From Macrosoma leucophasiata (Eukaryota; Arthropoda; Insecta; Lepidoptera; Hedylidae), in contig JAWQUS010000025.1 of assembly GCA_036365455.1 (NCBI GenBank), positions 21,240,001-21,304,000 on the forward strand: a DNA stretch of 64,000 bases, in the 5' to 3' direction. Of the stretch, positions 50,577 through 61,647 are shown piece after piece. Both the position numbers and the translations under genes were made by a program. The notes under the pieces are model-generated. The model was not told the origin of the DNA and did not search any database. It was given only the letters and a program-made list of their open reading frames with translations. Every line of letters begins with the position of its first letter. The stretch's first letter is position 1.

Positions 50577-50702
50577 CGTCAAGTGTTCACTTGACCCGCT
50601 CCTGTAAACACGTCACTTCTCCAAGTACCATCCACTCGTTTTTCCAAATTCATCAAAACAGACCACCTTAGAGATGAAAGGTTTCCGGAAATAAAATAAC
50701 GT
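50577..50702 (-). pseudogene. Exon-like family E, copy 4 fragment
   Basis: On the minus strand one frame gives FRKPFISKVVCFDEFGK, TSGWYLEK, a stop, then RVYRSGSSEHLTV, the same order as copies 1 and 2. Confidence 0.45.
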
Positions 50703-50774
50703 TTGATTTTAGAAATTAAAGAAAAAATGTAAAGTAAAATTTGTCTTCTACTAGTGGGTGTACGGGTAGATTGA

Positions 50775-51430
50775 AATTGGAAATAATTTATTGGCACAGA
50801 TTTGAGACACAGTAAACAGACATTACATAAGGGTCAAAGACACTAAATTAAAACATAGAAAAGAAATGTAAAACAGGACATACAAGAAACAGGTAAACTA
50901 CAATTAGGTTTAAAAAGAAAAACAAATAATTTCTAACAAAACTTAAATGAAACTTAAAACTACCCATAACACGTCCTAATAAATTGTGTCTGCACCAAAA
51001 AGGTTTGAATTCAGCTTTGTTTCAAAATCAGGCCGGAGCCTGACGCTGGTTTTCAACTCGAACCCATTCGGTGACACACGGATATCATGTTTGAAGCTTA
51101 TGCACCACACGATTTAGGAATAATATATAGGGATTACCCCTTCACCCAACGGTGGGTGAAGCCAGTGGGTGCACGAGTAATCACTCGAAAGTTATAGATA
51201 ATTCTTTAGCGTACCAAAATAGCAGAAATAAAACAAAACGAAAAGAAAGTGTAGCAAATAAATTTAAGACTGTCGCTTTTATCGGTTTAGCAACTAACTT
51301 CAGACTGTCGCTTTTATCTGTCGGTATGCGCACGCATTGTAAAATTCACTTACAATATTTTTTCCAATCGCGCCAAAATAAGTATTACTTCTGTAACAGT
51401 AGGTAAATAAAATATTCCAAAAAATTTACA
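50775..51430. other. Unassigned, possible LINE tail
   Basis: AATAATTTATTGGCACAG and the A-rich run that follows resemble a reversed LINE 3' end. The region 51120-51430 shows no supported feature. Confidence 0.3.
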
Positions 51431-51434
51431 TTAA

Positions 51435-51762
51435 GGGTCATAGCTCACTAGAGCCACCTGGCACCCGACCAGCGCCCGACCGCCTCGAGCGTTCTGCGCT
51501 AATTAACATTAACATCAACTCCGCCCCGTATCGCCTTGACGCGCAGCGGCGCGCGATTCACGGACGGCGAGTGACCACTAACTTGTCTTGCGTTGACTTT
51601 GCATTACCAACTCGCTGTTTCCACTGGACCGTGCGCGATCCGCGAGTGGTTCACATATAACAGCGCGTCGTTCACCGGTCGATCACCCGTCGACAACGAG
51701 TGGACGCCATAAAACAAGGCGGTGCTGGTCGGGTGCCGGGTGGCTGTAGTGAGTTATGACCC
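51435..51762. mobile_element. GC-rich MITE, Harbinger-like, copy 2
   Basis: GGGTCATAGCTCACTAGAGC and CACCTGGCACCCGACCAGC pair with the right end (GCTGGTCGGGTGCC, GTAGTGAGTTATGACC) over about 40 bases. It is flanked by TAA on both sides (51432-51434, 51763-51765), the 3-base duplication expected for PIF/Harbinger. It is related to the 44.3 kb copy, with interior parts in reverse order. Confidence 0.8.
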
Positions 51763-51778
51763 TAAATTACTATTAATA

Positions 51779-52045
51779 AAGCCAGGGCGGGTCGCTAGCA
51801 ATAAATAAATTATTCTTTACTGAATCTATTTTGTCCTTAATTCCCCTATGCCCGCTTCATACAGATTAATTGGTAAAAATATATTAAATAACACTAGGTA
51901 AATAATACATTTCAGATACATAAAATTACCGGTAGCAACCAACATAACATTGTACAGACGGAAGCCGAGACGGGTCGCTAGCAATAAATAAATTATTCGT
52001 TACTGAATCTATTTAGCCTTAATTCCCCTCAAGTCTTCATTGAGC
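51779..52045 (+). repeat. Direct duplication of an ~80-base segment
   Basis: GGGTCGCTAGCAATAAATAA to CCTTAATTCCCCT occurs at 51785-51850 and 51974-52032 with few differences. Confidence 0.8.
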
Positions 52046-52796
52046 TTACTACTGTAACTAAACTATTTTCTCTTAATACCTTCCACGCGACCTTATTAAA
52101 AAGAAAAAAATAAAGACAATTTTCATCTAAAGGCACGAAAAAATGTCAGGATTTGATTACAAAAATTATTTCGATTTTACTTTCTCACTGGAAGGTTAAT
52201 TGAAAGCCATTGAAGCGTAATCGCATTTAAGGATTACTTTTTCATCTTTTTTAATCATTTCTATTGTTATGGCTGCGTGAAATTATTTTTGACTAGAACT
52301 GTCTTAAAGATTATACTTATGTATTATCAAAATATATTTTTTCGGTTTCCCCGTGCCAGTGGCAAGTAAAATACATAATGTTATTATATTTTAACGCACA
52401 TCGTTGGTACACATAGAAATTATGAGGCCCTACGTTAGCATCTAAAAATGCGGTTGAACTGAATACAATAAAAAACAAAAGTAATTAATAGTAGCTTTTA
52501 CCTTTTACTAAATTTCCAAAAAATTTGACTATTAAAAATATTATCAACGCTTACAGCCATAAAAACTACTCCCTACTACGCCACGTGCGTATTGAAGTTT
52601 ACATGCACATGTAAATCCATGATTCATTAATTAAATTTCGTGCCTCGTAATAGGTTGATTGGTCTATTAAAATTGCCGAGCTTATTGCCAAACTCCAAGG
52701 ATGGGAATCATCGGAAGAATTATCATATCAACAGTACTTACCGCACGACCCGGGGACCGAACTAGCCTACGACCGGAACTGCGCTGGGTCACACCG
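52046..52796. other. No recognisable feature
   Basis: AT-rich sequence with no supported gene or repeat. Confidence 0.4.
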
Positions 52797-52852
52797 CCAT
52801 CACTTAACATCAATGTGAACTGCATGCTTGTTTGCCACTTCCATTACTTAAA
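52797..52852 (+). mobile_element. S1 3' tail fragment
   Basis: CACTTAACATCAATGTGAAC to TTGCCACTTCCATTAC. Confidence 0.75.
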
Positions 52853-53255
52853 AATGCTAAGTATAGAATGGACACTTCGACGACCCGCCTGATTTCCCTT
52901 CCTGCAGCCCGCACCTCGCCTTGAGTCCCATGCCGAAAGTCTCGTGCACTGAGGTTGCGAGCGGACAACTGTGTGTGTGCATGTAAAAACACGTCCTTAT
53001 CGATGACCGTGTAGTAGATAACCAGCAAACCACCAACGTTGCGTGGTGGTAGTGGCTCTACCACTACATTACTGATATTTATGACGTAATATAATTCGCT
53101 GTATCCCAAAAGGGTTTTTATCGTTGCAGCGCAAGCCAGCCGAATTGAAATATTACTTCACATCGAGGCTTTTAAGTAAATGCATTCTGCATACATTCAG
53201 CTCTCAATATGTGAGGTATTGAATAGGAATCAAATGTAGAATCAAATGTGTTTTT
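52853..53255. other. Unassigned
   Basis: A GC-richer patch at 52880-53070, with GCGTGGTGGTAGTGGCTC, has no supported coding content. Confidence 0.35.
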
Positions 53256-53488
53256 ACTGGTGGTAGAGCTCCAGTGACGGAGCTCGCGGGCGTAGGCACC
53301 ACCGCATTACCTAATATACTTGCCGCTAAATGGTAGTGTTCAGCACTATCGTGTTCCGGTCAGGTGGTAATGTACGGCCCTGTAATTTCTGGCACAGAAG
53401 CATAACACCTTAGGCCTCAGGAGTGGTAACGCATCTGCATTTTGATCGTGTTCTTTGTGTGGGTGTCTATAGGCTGCAGTCATCACTT
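53256..53488 (+). mobile_element. S1 element, 3'-truncated
   Basis: Intact from ACTGGTGGTAGAGCTCC to CTGCAGTCATCACTT, then replaced by unrelated sequence. Confidence 0.85.
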
Positions 53489-53825
53489 GGCCTTTTTTTC
53501 TACGAATACAATTCTGTATGAAGTCTAAAGTGCAAAGATATAAAACTAATAAACTTAAAAAATCAAGAAACCTGACTGCTTTAAAGTTAAACATAAAGCG
53601 ATAAGGACAAAACCAATCGATTGACTTAAGAATCATGAAACTTGTCCCCTGCGTTCGAGCTCTAGAACGGCACACAGGAATCAATATACACACAGTACCC
53701 TATAATAAATATTGCCTAGCCTACGAAAGACACATTCGGCAAGTTTCGATATCGTAGAGCGTTACCTCTGCTGCACACTGCCTACGTAAGCACTAATAGT
53801 CCGGTATTGGTCAAAATTTGATCAA
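53489..53825. other. Unassigned, possible old retroposon
   Basis: No clear match; it replaces the expected S1 tail. Confidence 0.3.
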
Positions 53826-54100
53826 AATTACGTTACGGTGCGGTTTTCACGTTCGTTCCTGCCCAGAACGTGTAAATTGTGGAACTTCCCTCTGAGGTGT
53901 TTGCTGGGTGCTACAATATGGGGTTCTTCAAAAATGGCGTCAAAAGAGTCCTCCAGGGCTGGCAGCGCGTTGGCAACTCCCCTGGTGCTGCAAATGCTCA
54001 TTTCACACCACTCACACTTTCGATCAGGTGGCCCGTCTGCTTGTCTGTCAAGTTCAGACATGAAAAAAAAATATCGACGAATGTCAATGGTAAGGTGCGA
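53826..54100 (+). mobile_element. LINE C-terminal and 3' end remnant
   Basis: Frames give RTCKLWN, LPSEVFAGCYNMGFFKNGV, LQGWQRVGNSPGAANAH, then ATCAGGTGGCCCGTCTGC: the usual end of a lepidopteran LINE ORF2 with the frame shifted after KLWN. Dead fragment. Confidence 0.65.
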
Positions 54101-54182
54101 AAGAGATAACGCTCGCCCGAAATAAGCCGAAGTCTCCTTCCTAAGGTCAATGTGCAATATTTTGTGTTGGATACTGTATTTT

Positions 54183-54453
54183 GACTGGCGGTAGAGCTCC
54201 AGTGACGGAGCTCGCGGGCGTAGGCAACATCGCATTACCTTATATACTTGACGCTAAATGGTAGTGTTCAGCACTATCGTGTTCCGGTCAGGTACGGTTT
54301 TGTAATTTCCAGCACAGAGGCATAACACCTAATGCCTCAGGAGTGGCAGCGCATCTGCATTTTGACCACTAGTCATTGTGTATATAGGCTGCAATCATCA
54401 CGTAACATCAATGTGAACTGCACGCTAGCTTACCACTTTTATAACATAAAAAA
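54183..54453 (+). mobile_element. S1 SINE-like element
   Basis: ACTGGCGGTAGAGCTCC to CATAAAAAAA, with a small deletion after GGTCAGG. Confidence 0.85.
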
Positions 54454-55227
54454 AATGACCGTGAAAAAGTGGCTGAACACATGATCCTTCTTATGTGGCC
54501 CTCCACAACGCCCTAAGCCGAGAATCGGATAAGCAGGGGTCTCCCTTAGACAGTTCTATAAATTTATTGAGGCCAAGAGCCCTGTGCTTTCGCCGATTGC
54601 CCGTTGAAGTACAAGTGGCGTCTCGAAACGAGCCGCCTACGAAGCCTTTTAAAAACATTTACCTTTCTCCGCGTTCCGCAGTCGGGTAAAAAGTATAAGT
54701 TAAAAGTATAAAATACTCCCTTTTGCTCTATGGGTATAGTGAACAGTAATATACATTAAAAACTATTATTCCGTTTAAAACTATTTATATAGTAGTATAC
54801 GACCAATTACAGCTCATCCGGATAGTAATAAATAATTCCTTAGACATTATTCATTAGCAAACTAACTCGCTTAATAAAATATGTCGGTTCAAGGAACACT
54901 AAATAAATAATTAAGTATTATCATCGTGAAACTTAACAAATGAGGTCCCAACGCAAAATAAATTCTATACGATCTTTCGACCTTCACGAAACTCCCAGAA
55001 AGTTGCGTCCATGCGCAAAAAACTTTTGCTCGCTGACTTTAAACTAATTAGAATAAGAGTTTTAATGGCATGTGGTCTCTAAAAAGTTTACGTCATTATG
55101 GCTGTTCATTTCATCTGAAAAATGGCAGTAAAACATTTTTATGTGAGTTGTGACGTAATTGTTTTGGTATTTTCAGGCAATACACGATTTTGAGACTGTG
55201 CTAGTACTAAAGTATTGTTCATAATAA
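54454..55227. other. No recognisable feature
   Basis: A 65-codon frame at 54495-54689 has no motif. Otherwise AT-rich. Confidence 0.35.
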
Positions 55228-56090
55228 TCTGTACTAGATTTTCAGATCTCATCTCAAAAAGCTCTTACTGAGTTTGTGCGGTAGCGGAGTTCTTCTCAGT
55301 AGTGACTGCTTTTGTAACCCTGCTAAGCGAATAAATTTGATCTTGAAGAATAAGTTTTTCTATTACTTATGTATGTATCTTCACGCCAGGTCCCTAACGG
55401 GGTAGGCAGAGAGTGTAGAGCGCCAGATATCTCGGTCTTGATATACCTCTCGTGCCTCATCTACCTTCATCATTCTCTTCATACATGCACGCCGATTCCT
55501 AAGACTTTTGACCACACCATCAGACAGAACTCGACCTATTTGGTCATGGTAGGTCAGCCTTGGTCTTCCTGGGCCTCTGCAACCATCCACATTCGCATTG
55601 TATATCTGTTAAGTCATTCGCTCATTCGACATTCTTTCTTGGTTCGGGCATATGCTCGAACCATCGGAGCACGCCTTTTTAATTTTTACACCGATACTAT
55701 CATTCGCACAAAGCCTCTTTCTTACATCTTCATTACGAACGCAATCGGTGAGCGATACACCGCAGATCTTGCGCAAAGATCTCATCTCGACCGCATTTAA
55801 TTTACTTTCATGCTCTTTCCTGCATACTGTTCGACAAATTGAGGATAACTTATTTGTTGAATAAAAAAATATTAGATACACAAACATGCACTTTCAGTTC
55901 ATTATTATTATTATAACTCGATTTTCTAATGGGTGGGTGTTTGAGACTGTTAGATGTTGTATATATTATGTTTTTACTTTTACTGTAGGTATGTTATACT
56001 TATTCATCTTAGGCAATTTGTGATTTCTAGACATTTTGAAAGTATCTGTAAAGATATAACCGAAACAAAAATATTTTCTTTCTTTCTTTA
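55228..56090 (+). mobile_element. Jockey-like LINE 3' UTR, split by another LINE
   Basis: AAGCTCTTACTGAGTTTG, GCGGAGTTCTTCTCAGTAG and the far end GAAAGTATCTGTAAAGAT match the 6.9-7.3 kb LINE 3' UTR. The middle is replaced by the LINE piece at 55366-55905. Confidence 0.75.
55366..55905 (-). pseudogene. LINE ORF2 C-terminal fragment inserted in another LINE
   Basis: Minus-strand frames: KLNAVEMRSLRKICGVSLTD, CVRNEDVRKRL, then GPGRPRLTYHDQIG, LRNRRACMKRMMKVDEAREV and YQDRDIWRSTLSAYP. This is the C-terminal tail of a LINE endonuclease-reverse transcriptase; RT motifs are missing and the frame is broken near 55600. Its 3' end GGGACCTGGCGTGAAG with a GTAT tail equals the fragments at 27.1, 28.3, 29.7 and 39.9 kb. 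Confidence 0.7.
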
Positions 56091-56097
56091 AAGCCTC

Positions 56098-56177
56098 TAA
56101 GCTAAGCTGCGGACAGACGGACGGACGTACATTGCGAAATTTTAAGGGTTCGTTGTAAGATACGAAAACCCAAAAAA
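56098..56177 (-). repeat. Repeat D end fragment
   Basis: CTGCGGACAGACGGACGG, TTTTAAGGGTTCGTTG, then ACGAAAACCC: a decayed D start in reverse. Confidence 0.55.
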
Positions 56178-56745
56178 ATGGACTTCATCTAAGCTTATAT
56201 GACAAGATTGACCTTGTCCATTAGAATTTTACCGTTCTGTATTATTACAAACTCTTACCTACTTTCATTACTACGTGTCTTTACGCTTGTATAAGTTTAC
56301 AATTTCTTCTTACAAGGAGTAGGCTTATTTTATAAACACATAGAAGAATGTTAACTATGTATCTTGAGAACAAAGGCGAAAGTCGCTTATATCTCTCAGT
56401 TAAAGAGGGAAAGGCTGTGGGATGCGATAATTTAACGAACCCTCATTAAGGGAGTGAAGAGAATCGATGTTTACGTTATGAAACTTTTTGTGTTTTCTAA
56501 GTTGAAACTTCTGTTCTCATGGCTTGTATACATGAAATGTTTTTGTTATAATAATGTTCAAAGAAGGTAGGTTATTAAAGATCATCAATTTAATCAGAAA
56601 AAGTTTAAACTTATCGATAGAACTCTAATTTAATTTCGTACATTAATTCTTTCAAATATCTTCAGGGTCTTTTATCAATCTATAGATACTCTCTTTCTGT
56701 TTTCCTGAATTGCCATACTTCATGCACCCATTTTTTTTTTGCCCT
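56178..56745. other. No recognisable feature
   Basis: AT-rich; nothing supported. Confidence 0.4.
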
Positions 56746-57032
56746 GGTTTTTTTTTTTTTTATGTAATGGAAGTGGTAAACAAGCATGCAGTTCACATTG
56801 ATGTTAAGTGATGACTGCAGCCAATAGACACCCACACAAAGACCAAGGTCAAAATGCAGATGCGTTACCACTCCTGAGGCCTAAGGTCTTATGCCTCTGT
56901 GCCGGAAATTACAGGGCCGTACATTACCACCTGACCGGAACACGATAGTGTTGAATTTTAGCGGCAAGTATATTAGGTAATGCGGTGGGGCCTACGCCCG
57001 CGAGCTCCGTCACTGGAGCTCTACCACCAGTG
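56746..57032 (-). mobile_element. S1 SINE-like element
   Basis: Long T run at left; 5' end CCACCAGT at right; a short deletion near 56953. Head to head with the next copy 240 bases away. Confidence 0.9.
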
Positions 57033-57272
57033 ACGGAGCTCTACTGCGCTTGCCTTTTTTCTCTAAAGCAATGGCTATAACTGCTAGTTCCGTATCGTTG
57101 AATAGCAAAAATAGAGCCATAGCAATAATTATCAACATCACCAATAAATCGTAGCATCGTTTTCAGTGCCTCCGATCTGCGAACATTATTTTTATTATTA
57201 CACGACATTATTTCTGTTCATCATTGTAATCAGTATTTTCATTCGATATCGTGGAAGCCATATTAACGAAAT

Positions 57273-57546
57273 ACTGGTGGTAGAGCTCCAGTGACGGAGC
57301 TCGCGGGCGTAGGCACCACCGCATTACCTAATATACTTGCCGCTAAATGGTAGTGTTCACTATCGTGTTCCGGTCAGGTGGTAATGTACGGCCCTGTAAT
57401 TTCCGGCACAGAGGCATAACACCTTAGGCCTCAGGAGTGGTAACGCATCTGCATTTTGATCGTGGTCTTTGTGTGGGTGTCTATAGGCTGCAGTCATCAC
57501 TTAACATCAATGTGAACTGCATGCTTGTTATCCACTTTGATTACAT

Positions 57547-57580
<34 letters not shown>
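57273..57580 (+). mobile_element. S1 SINE-like element with TA microsatellite tail
   Basis: ACTGGTGGTAGAGCTCC to CATAAAATATATAT. A 16-base inverted repeat CGATATCGTGGAAGCC / GGCTTCCACGATATCG lies just outside (57235-57250, 57638-57653). Confidence 0.9.
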
Positions 57581-57582
<2 letters not shown>

Positions 57583-57660
57583 ACCTTCAGGGCGTACACA
57601 CCTTGTCCGCCCTGAACGTATAATATTGTTAATTTGGCTTCCACGATATCGTATATATAT

Positions 57661-58035
57661 TATTATCTAACAAAATACTATGATGAAAATCCAATAAACT
57701 TTGGGGTTAAATACGTTTAACGCTCAAAAACACAACTTTTGCATTAAATAATCAAATCTGTTTTCAGATAGTTAACTGAAAATACCTCATAAAATTTCTC
57801 ATTCAAGAATTAGACATGAGTAAAGAAATTCCGAACAATATCTTATAGTACGCTCGTAAGGTTGGGCGAATCGATTGAGTTTGGTTTTACTAACGGCACG
57901 GTCCAACATTATTTGCAAACTTTCACCCAGTTACGCGGCAACTTTACTCCTCTTAATTAAATAAGTTGCCAAGAAATGCAATGTCATGGTTGCGATCAAA
58001 GTAATTTAATAAAAAAAAAAGGTTCAATTTATCTG
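57661..58035 (+). repeat. Local tandem unit T, copy 1
   Basis: AAATCTGTTTTCAGATAG, GAACAATATCTTATAGTACG, CTCGTAAGGTTGGGCGAATC, GTTGCCAAGAAATGCAATGT. Shared with 58440 and 59041. No ORF. Confidence 0.8.
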
Positions 58036-58128
58036 CAGAACTGTAGTCTTATTTTGTACACATACGTTATTTTATACTTACATGACAATATTTCTGTTCA
58101 GATAATATATATATATATTTTGTTGATT

Positions 58129-58417
58129 TTGTTTTTTTTATGTAATAAAAGTGGCAAACAAGCGTGCAGTTCACATTGATGTGAAGTGATGACTGCTGCC
58201 TATAGACACTTACACAATGACCAGAGGTCAAAATGCAGATGCGCTGCCACTCCTGAGGCATTAAGTGTTATGCCTCTGTGCCGGAAATTACAGAGCCGTA
58301 CATTACCACCTGACCGGAACACGATGGTGCTGAACACTACCATTTAGCGGCAAGTATATTAGGTAATGCGGTGGTGCCTACGCCCGCGAGCTCCGTCACT
58401 GGAGCTCTACCAGCAGT
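58129..58417 (-). mobile_element. S1 SINE-like element
   Basis: T-rich start, full set of blocks, 5' end TCTACCAGCAGT. Confidence 0.9.
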
Positions 58418-58439
58418 AAGAGTTGCAAATAATATTGTT

Positions 58440-58720
58440 TCATAAACATAATGACGAAAACCCAATAAGCTTTGGGGTTATGTACGTTTTACGCCCAACA
58501 ACAGAACTATTGCATTACATCATCAAATCTGTTGTCAGATCATTAACGGAAAATACCTCGTAAAATTTCTATATTATATATATTCAAGAATTAAACAGAC
58601 AATGAAAAAATGTCGAACAACAATATTGTACAGTAAGTAGGTACACTCGTAAGGTTGGACCAACCGATCGAGTTTGGTTTTACTTCGATCGAGTTTGGTT
58701 TTACTAACGACACGATTTAT
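58440..58720 (+). repeat. Local tandem unit T, copy 2
   Basis: AAATCTGTTGTCAGATCATT, CTCGTAAGGTTGGACCAACC. An internal duplication of CGATCGAGTTTGGTTTTACT occurs near 58665-58705. Confidence 0.8.
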
Positions 58721-59040
58721 TTATTCTTTTGTGCACAAATTGATGTACATAAGGCGTGCTTAATACCTAGTTGTATTCTCTACCAGCCAACCTTAGGGCT
58801 AAATTAATCTGTCCAAAAGGTGCATTAAACTATTGATGAAAAATTGAATTGAAAAAGAAGAGATTATTAAGAAGATAATAATATAAAGTATATATTTAGT
58901 AACATTAATAAATATTATATATATATGCATATAATATAGTAATATCAATATTACATACGAATATAGTACGAAATACATATAAATAAATATTATATATTAA
59001 AAAAGTAACGTTATACGATAAATAGTGATGATTACATTTA
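58721..59040. other. AT-rich spacer
   Basis: Mostly TA-rich DNA with no supported feature. Confidence 0.4.
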
Positions 59041-59257
59041 CTATCAAATCTGTTTTCAGATCGTTAACAGAAAATACTTTATGAAAATTATCATTCAAGT
59101 CCTAGACAAATTCCGAACAACAATATCTTATAGTACGCTCGTAAGGTTGGGCGAATCGATTGAGTTTGGTTTTCGTCTTAATTAAATAAGTTGCCAAGAA
59201 ATGCAATGTCATGGATGCGATCAAACAAATTTAATCAGAGAGAAAAAGGTTCAATAT
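59041..59257 (+). repeat. Local tandem unit T, copy 3
   Basis: AAATCTGTTTTCAGATCGTT, ATATCTTATAGTACGCTCG, GTTGCCAAGAAATGCAATGT. It is closer to copy 1 than to copy 2, with an internal deletion. Confidence 0.8.
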
Positions 59258-59520
59258 TTGTTTTATATTATTTCGCATTAACACATGCTTGTGAAATATA
59301 TTTTATTTTTAAAGAAAAATGGAAAGAAAAATTTGACTTCAGGCGAGACTCGAACTCGCGACCTACTGGGAATCTAGTCCAGCCGCTCTTCCAATTGAGC
59401 TACTGAAGCCCTGCCCGATTTGTCAAATCTTTCCTTCACATCTATTGCATTGCTTTATGGTAGCAGCAGCGCCATCTATTACCAACTATGCCTAACTAGC
59501 ATAGTTGGTTCAATATATCT
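59258..59520 (-). mobile_element. tRNA-like retroposon, minus-strand copy
   Basis: It begins with the tail (TTATTTCGCATTAACACATGC), then one 32-base flank, the tRNA-like part (59333-59410, acceptor GGCTTCA/TGAAGTC), and the TAGATGGCGCTGCTGC region. The far inverted flank is missing. Confidence 0.7.
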
Positions 59521-59645
59521 ATTGAACTGTACAATGATCTATTTCTTTTGTCGGTATTTGGGAGGATGCATAAAAACGAATAGGTAACTGTTTCGCTTGT
59601 TTCTTTGTAAATCAGATTTTACCTCATTGAAATAAAAATCTTAGT

Positions 59646-59783
59646 TGTAGTTTTTTTATGTAATGAAGGTGACAAACAAGCAAGCAGTTCACATTGATGT
59701 TAACTGATGACTGCAGCCTATAGACACCCACTCAAAAAGACCAAAGGTCAAAATGCAGATGTGTTGCCACCCCTGAGCCCTTA
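59646..59783 (-). mobile_element. S1 3' half
   Basis: ATGTAATGAAGGTGACAAAC to GTTGCCACCCCTGAG. Confidence 0.8.
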
Positions 59784-59917
59784 TTTATTTTAGTATGTCT
59801 CTTTGATAGTTTTAACAAGGCATACTTTTCATTTGCCTTTTATAAAGTTTAGTTCTAAATATATTTTTTTTTATTTTGGTGGAGGGTCAAATATTTTAAA
59901 CAGAAAAGTATTTGTAA

Positions 59918-60014
59918 GATTTTTTTAAGTTATTTAGGTGGCAAACAGGCATGCAGCTCACATTGATATTAAGTGATGACTGCAGCCTCTACATAAAACC
60001 GGAGGTCAAAATGA
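59918..60014 (-). mobile_element. S1 3' fragment
   Basis: TTTAGGTGGCAAACAGGC, AAGTGATGACTGCAGCC, GGAGGTCAAAATG. A repeat D copy follows. Confidence 0.75.
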
Positions 60015-60019
60015 AAAAT

Positions 60020-60396
60020 AAAATTATTTTTCGTTTTCTATTCAGTGTAAGATATCGTTGAATAAGTCTTTCAAAAATGTCAGGGGTGTGCGAACATCAT
60101 TTTTCAATACTGTTAACTGTTCGTAACTTATTAAGCGCCCCCCCCCCCCCTCTACCAACTAAACAGTTGTTGTTAGAAATTCAAACGTTACGGCAATAGA
60201 AGCTACACGTAACGAAACTAAAAGGAAAAGTATCACTCAAGTTTGCGAGTAATAGTCGACCAAATGTATTTCAATCGAAAATTTTGTACTACTCCATAGA
60301 AAATATATTTTTTTTCGTTAGGTACATTATTCAAACCTATAAACTACGGAACTCACACTGCGCGTGGTCCGACATGCACTTGACCGGTTTTTTTAA
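60020..60396 (+). repeat. Repeat D, 3' half
   Basis: TCGTTGAATAAGTCTTTCAA, GTTGTTGTTAGAAATTCAAA, GAGTAATAGTCGACC and GACATGCACTTGACCGG match 13070-13480 in order. A run of 14 C sits at 60136-60149. Confidence 0.8.
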
Positions 60397-60872
60397 TCTT
60401 TGCACAAATCTTACAATCATCTTTTCACCGCTACACACACGTTTCAGTTTCGTCATTATCTTAGTTGATATTCTACGTCCAGACCATCTCATTATTATGA
60501 ACATCACAAAATTCTCCACCATACATGATATGTCATTCCAAGACATACATAATTCAGATGTGATGCTCTAATAAAGGATACCATCTGTCTCTGTGGACTC
60601 CCAAACATAATTGGATGATACATTCTAAAAGCTGTCGGCGATATTAGATAATATTTTGGCCAGTTCTGACGTTGTTTTTTTGGTGAAAGATACTTTGATC
60701 TGACCTTTATTAACACATTTTTGGTTTCATTTTGATTTATTAAGCTCCATTGGACCGTATTTGGAGTGCCGAGCGTACTCCTATTTACAATATAGATTAA
60801 AGAAGTATAGAAAACGTTATAATAATATGTGCTTAATGTTTTTATAGGAAATGAGAGAGAAGACATCCTCAG
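60397..60872. other. No recognisable feature
   Basis: Two overlapping open frames on opposite strands (60284-60571, 60504-60866) show no motif; not called. Confidence 0.35.
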
Positions 60873-60990
60873 AAGTGGTAACGCATCTGTATTTTGACCT
60901 TTGGTCTTTGTGTGGGTGTCTATAGGCTGCAGTCATCACTTAACATCAATGTGAACTGCATGCTTGTTTGACTTTCATTACATAAATAAA
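60873..60990 (+). mobile_element. S1 3' half
   Basis: AGTGGTAACGCATCTG to TTCATTACATAAATAAA. Confidence 0.8.
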
Positions 60991-61486
60991 TTGAGATCGC
61001 TAAACGGCTGGTCGACACTTCTTCTTCTCTTTCTTATAAAGATAATATTAAGAGGTGAGTTTCAAACCGACACTAATCTTTTTTTTTAATGTCAGAAGTG
61101 GAAACATGCACACAATTTACGTGGATAGTAACATAATAAGACATATGTTAATTTTTTTACTCATTGTGTTTCGGTTACACCAAAATATTTGTTAAAGTAA
61201 AAGATAATGTTAAATTTTATTGTACATCCTTCCCTAACTTTAACAAATTTCTTTAAGTTGTAAGAGTAAGAGAAAGATGTAAAATTTTACACTAACTTTA
61301 AATTTAACAAAAAATTCGGTGGAACCAAAATCTTAGATATTTACATCAGCAAATGTTGTGTTCATCTGTAATTGGGTTCGTCGTATATTTAACACATTAA
61401 CTGTATTATTTTTATTCAATACGAATATATAATCCGTTGGTGTACCTAATAAACAAACAAATAAATAAATAAAATGTACCGCTACT
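60991..61486. other. Unassigned, AAAT tail at right
   Basis: The stretch 61140-61330 shares loose blocks with the area downstream of family E copies (GGTTACACCAAAATATTTG). An AAATA run at 61452-61473 looks like a LINE tail. Confidence 0.3.
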
Positions 61487-61625
61487 TCCGCCATAAGGCA
61501 ATGCAATAAATGTGAAGGAAAAGTTCGAAATTCAGGTGTGGACATCGGTAACTCAATTGGAAGAGTGGCTGGACTAGATTCCCAGTGGTTGCGGGCTCGA
61601 GGCCCGCCTGAAGTCAAATTTTTCT
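61487..61625 (+). mobile_element. tRNA-like retroposon fragment
   Basis: GCAATGCAATAAATGTGAAGG, TCGGTAACTCAATTGGAAGAG, GGCTCGAGGCCCGCCTGAAG and TCAAATTTTTCTTT: the tRNA-like part with decayed A and B boxes. Confidence 0.65.
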
Positions 61626-61647
61626 TTAATTTATATAAAGTAATTCT

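Noticed and set aside
53838..54235. Host gene of 95-135 codons
   Set aside because: All three frames are pieces of one LINE C-terminus and an S1 start.
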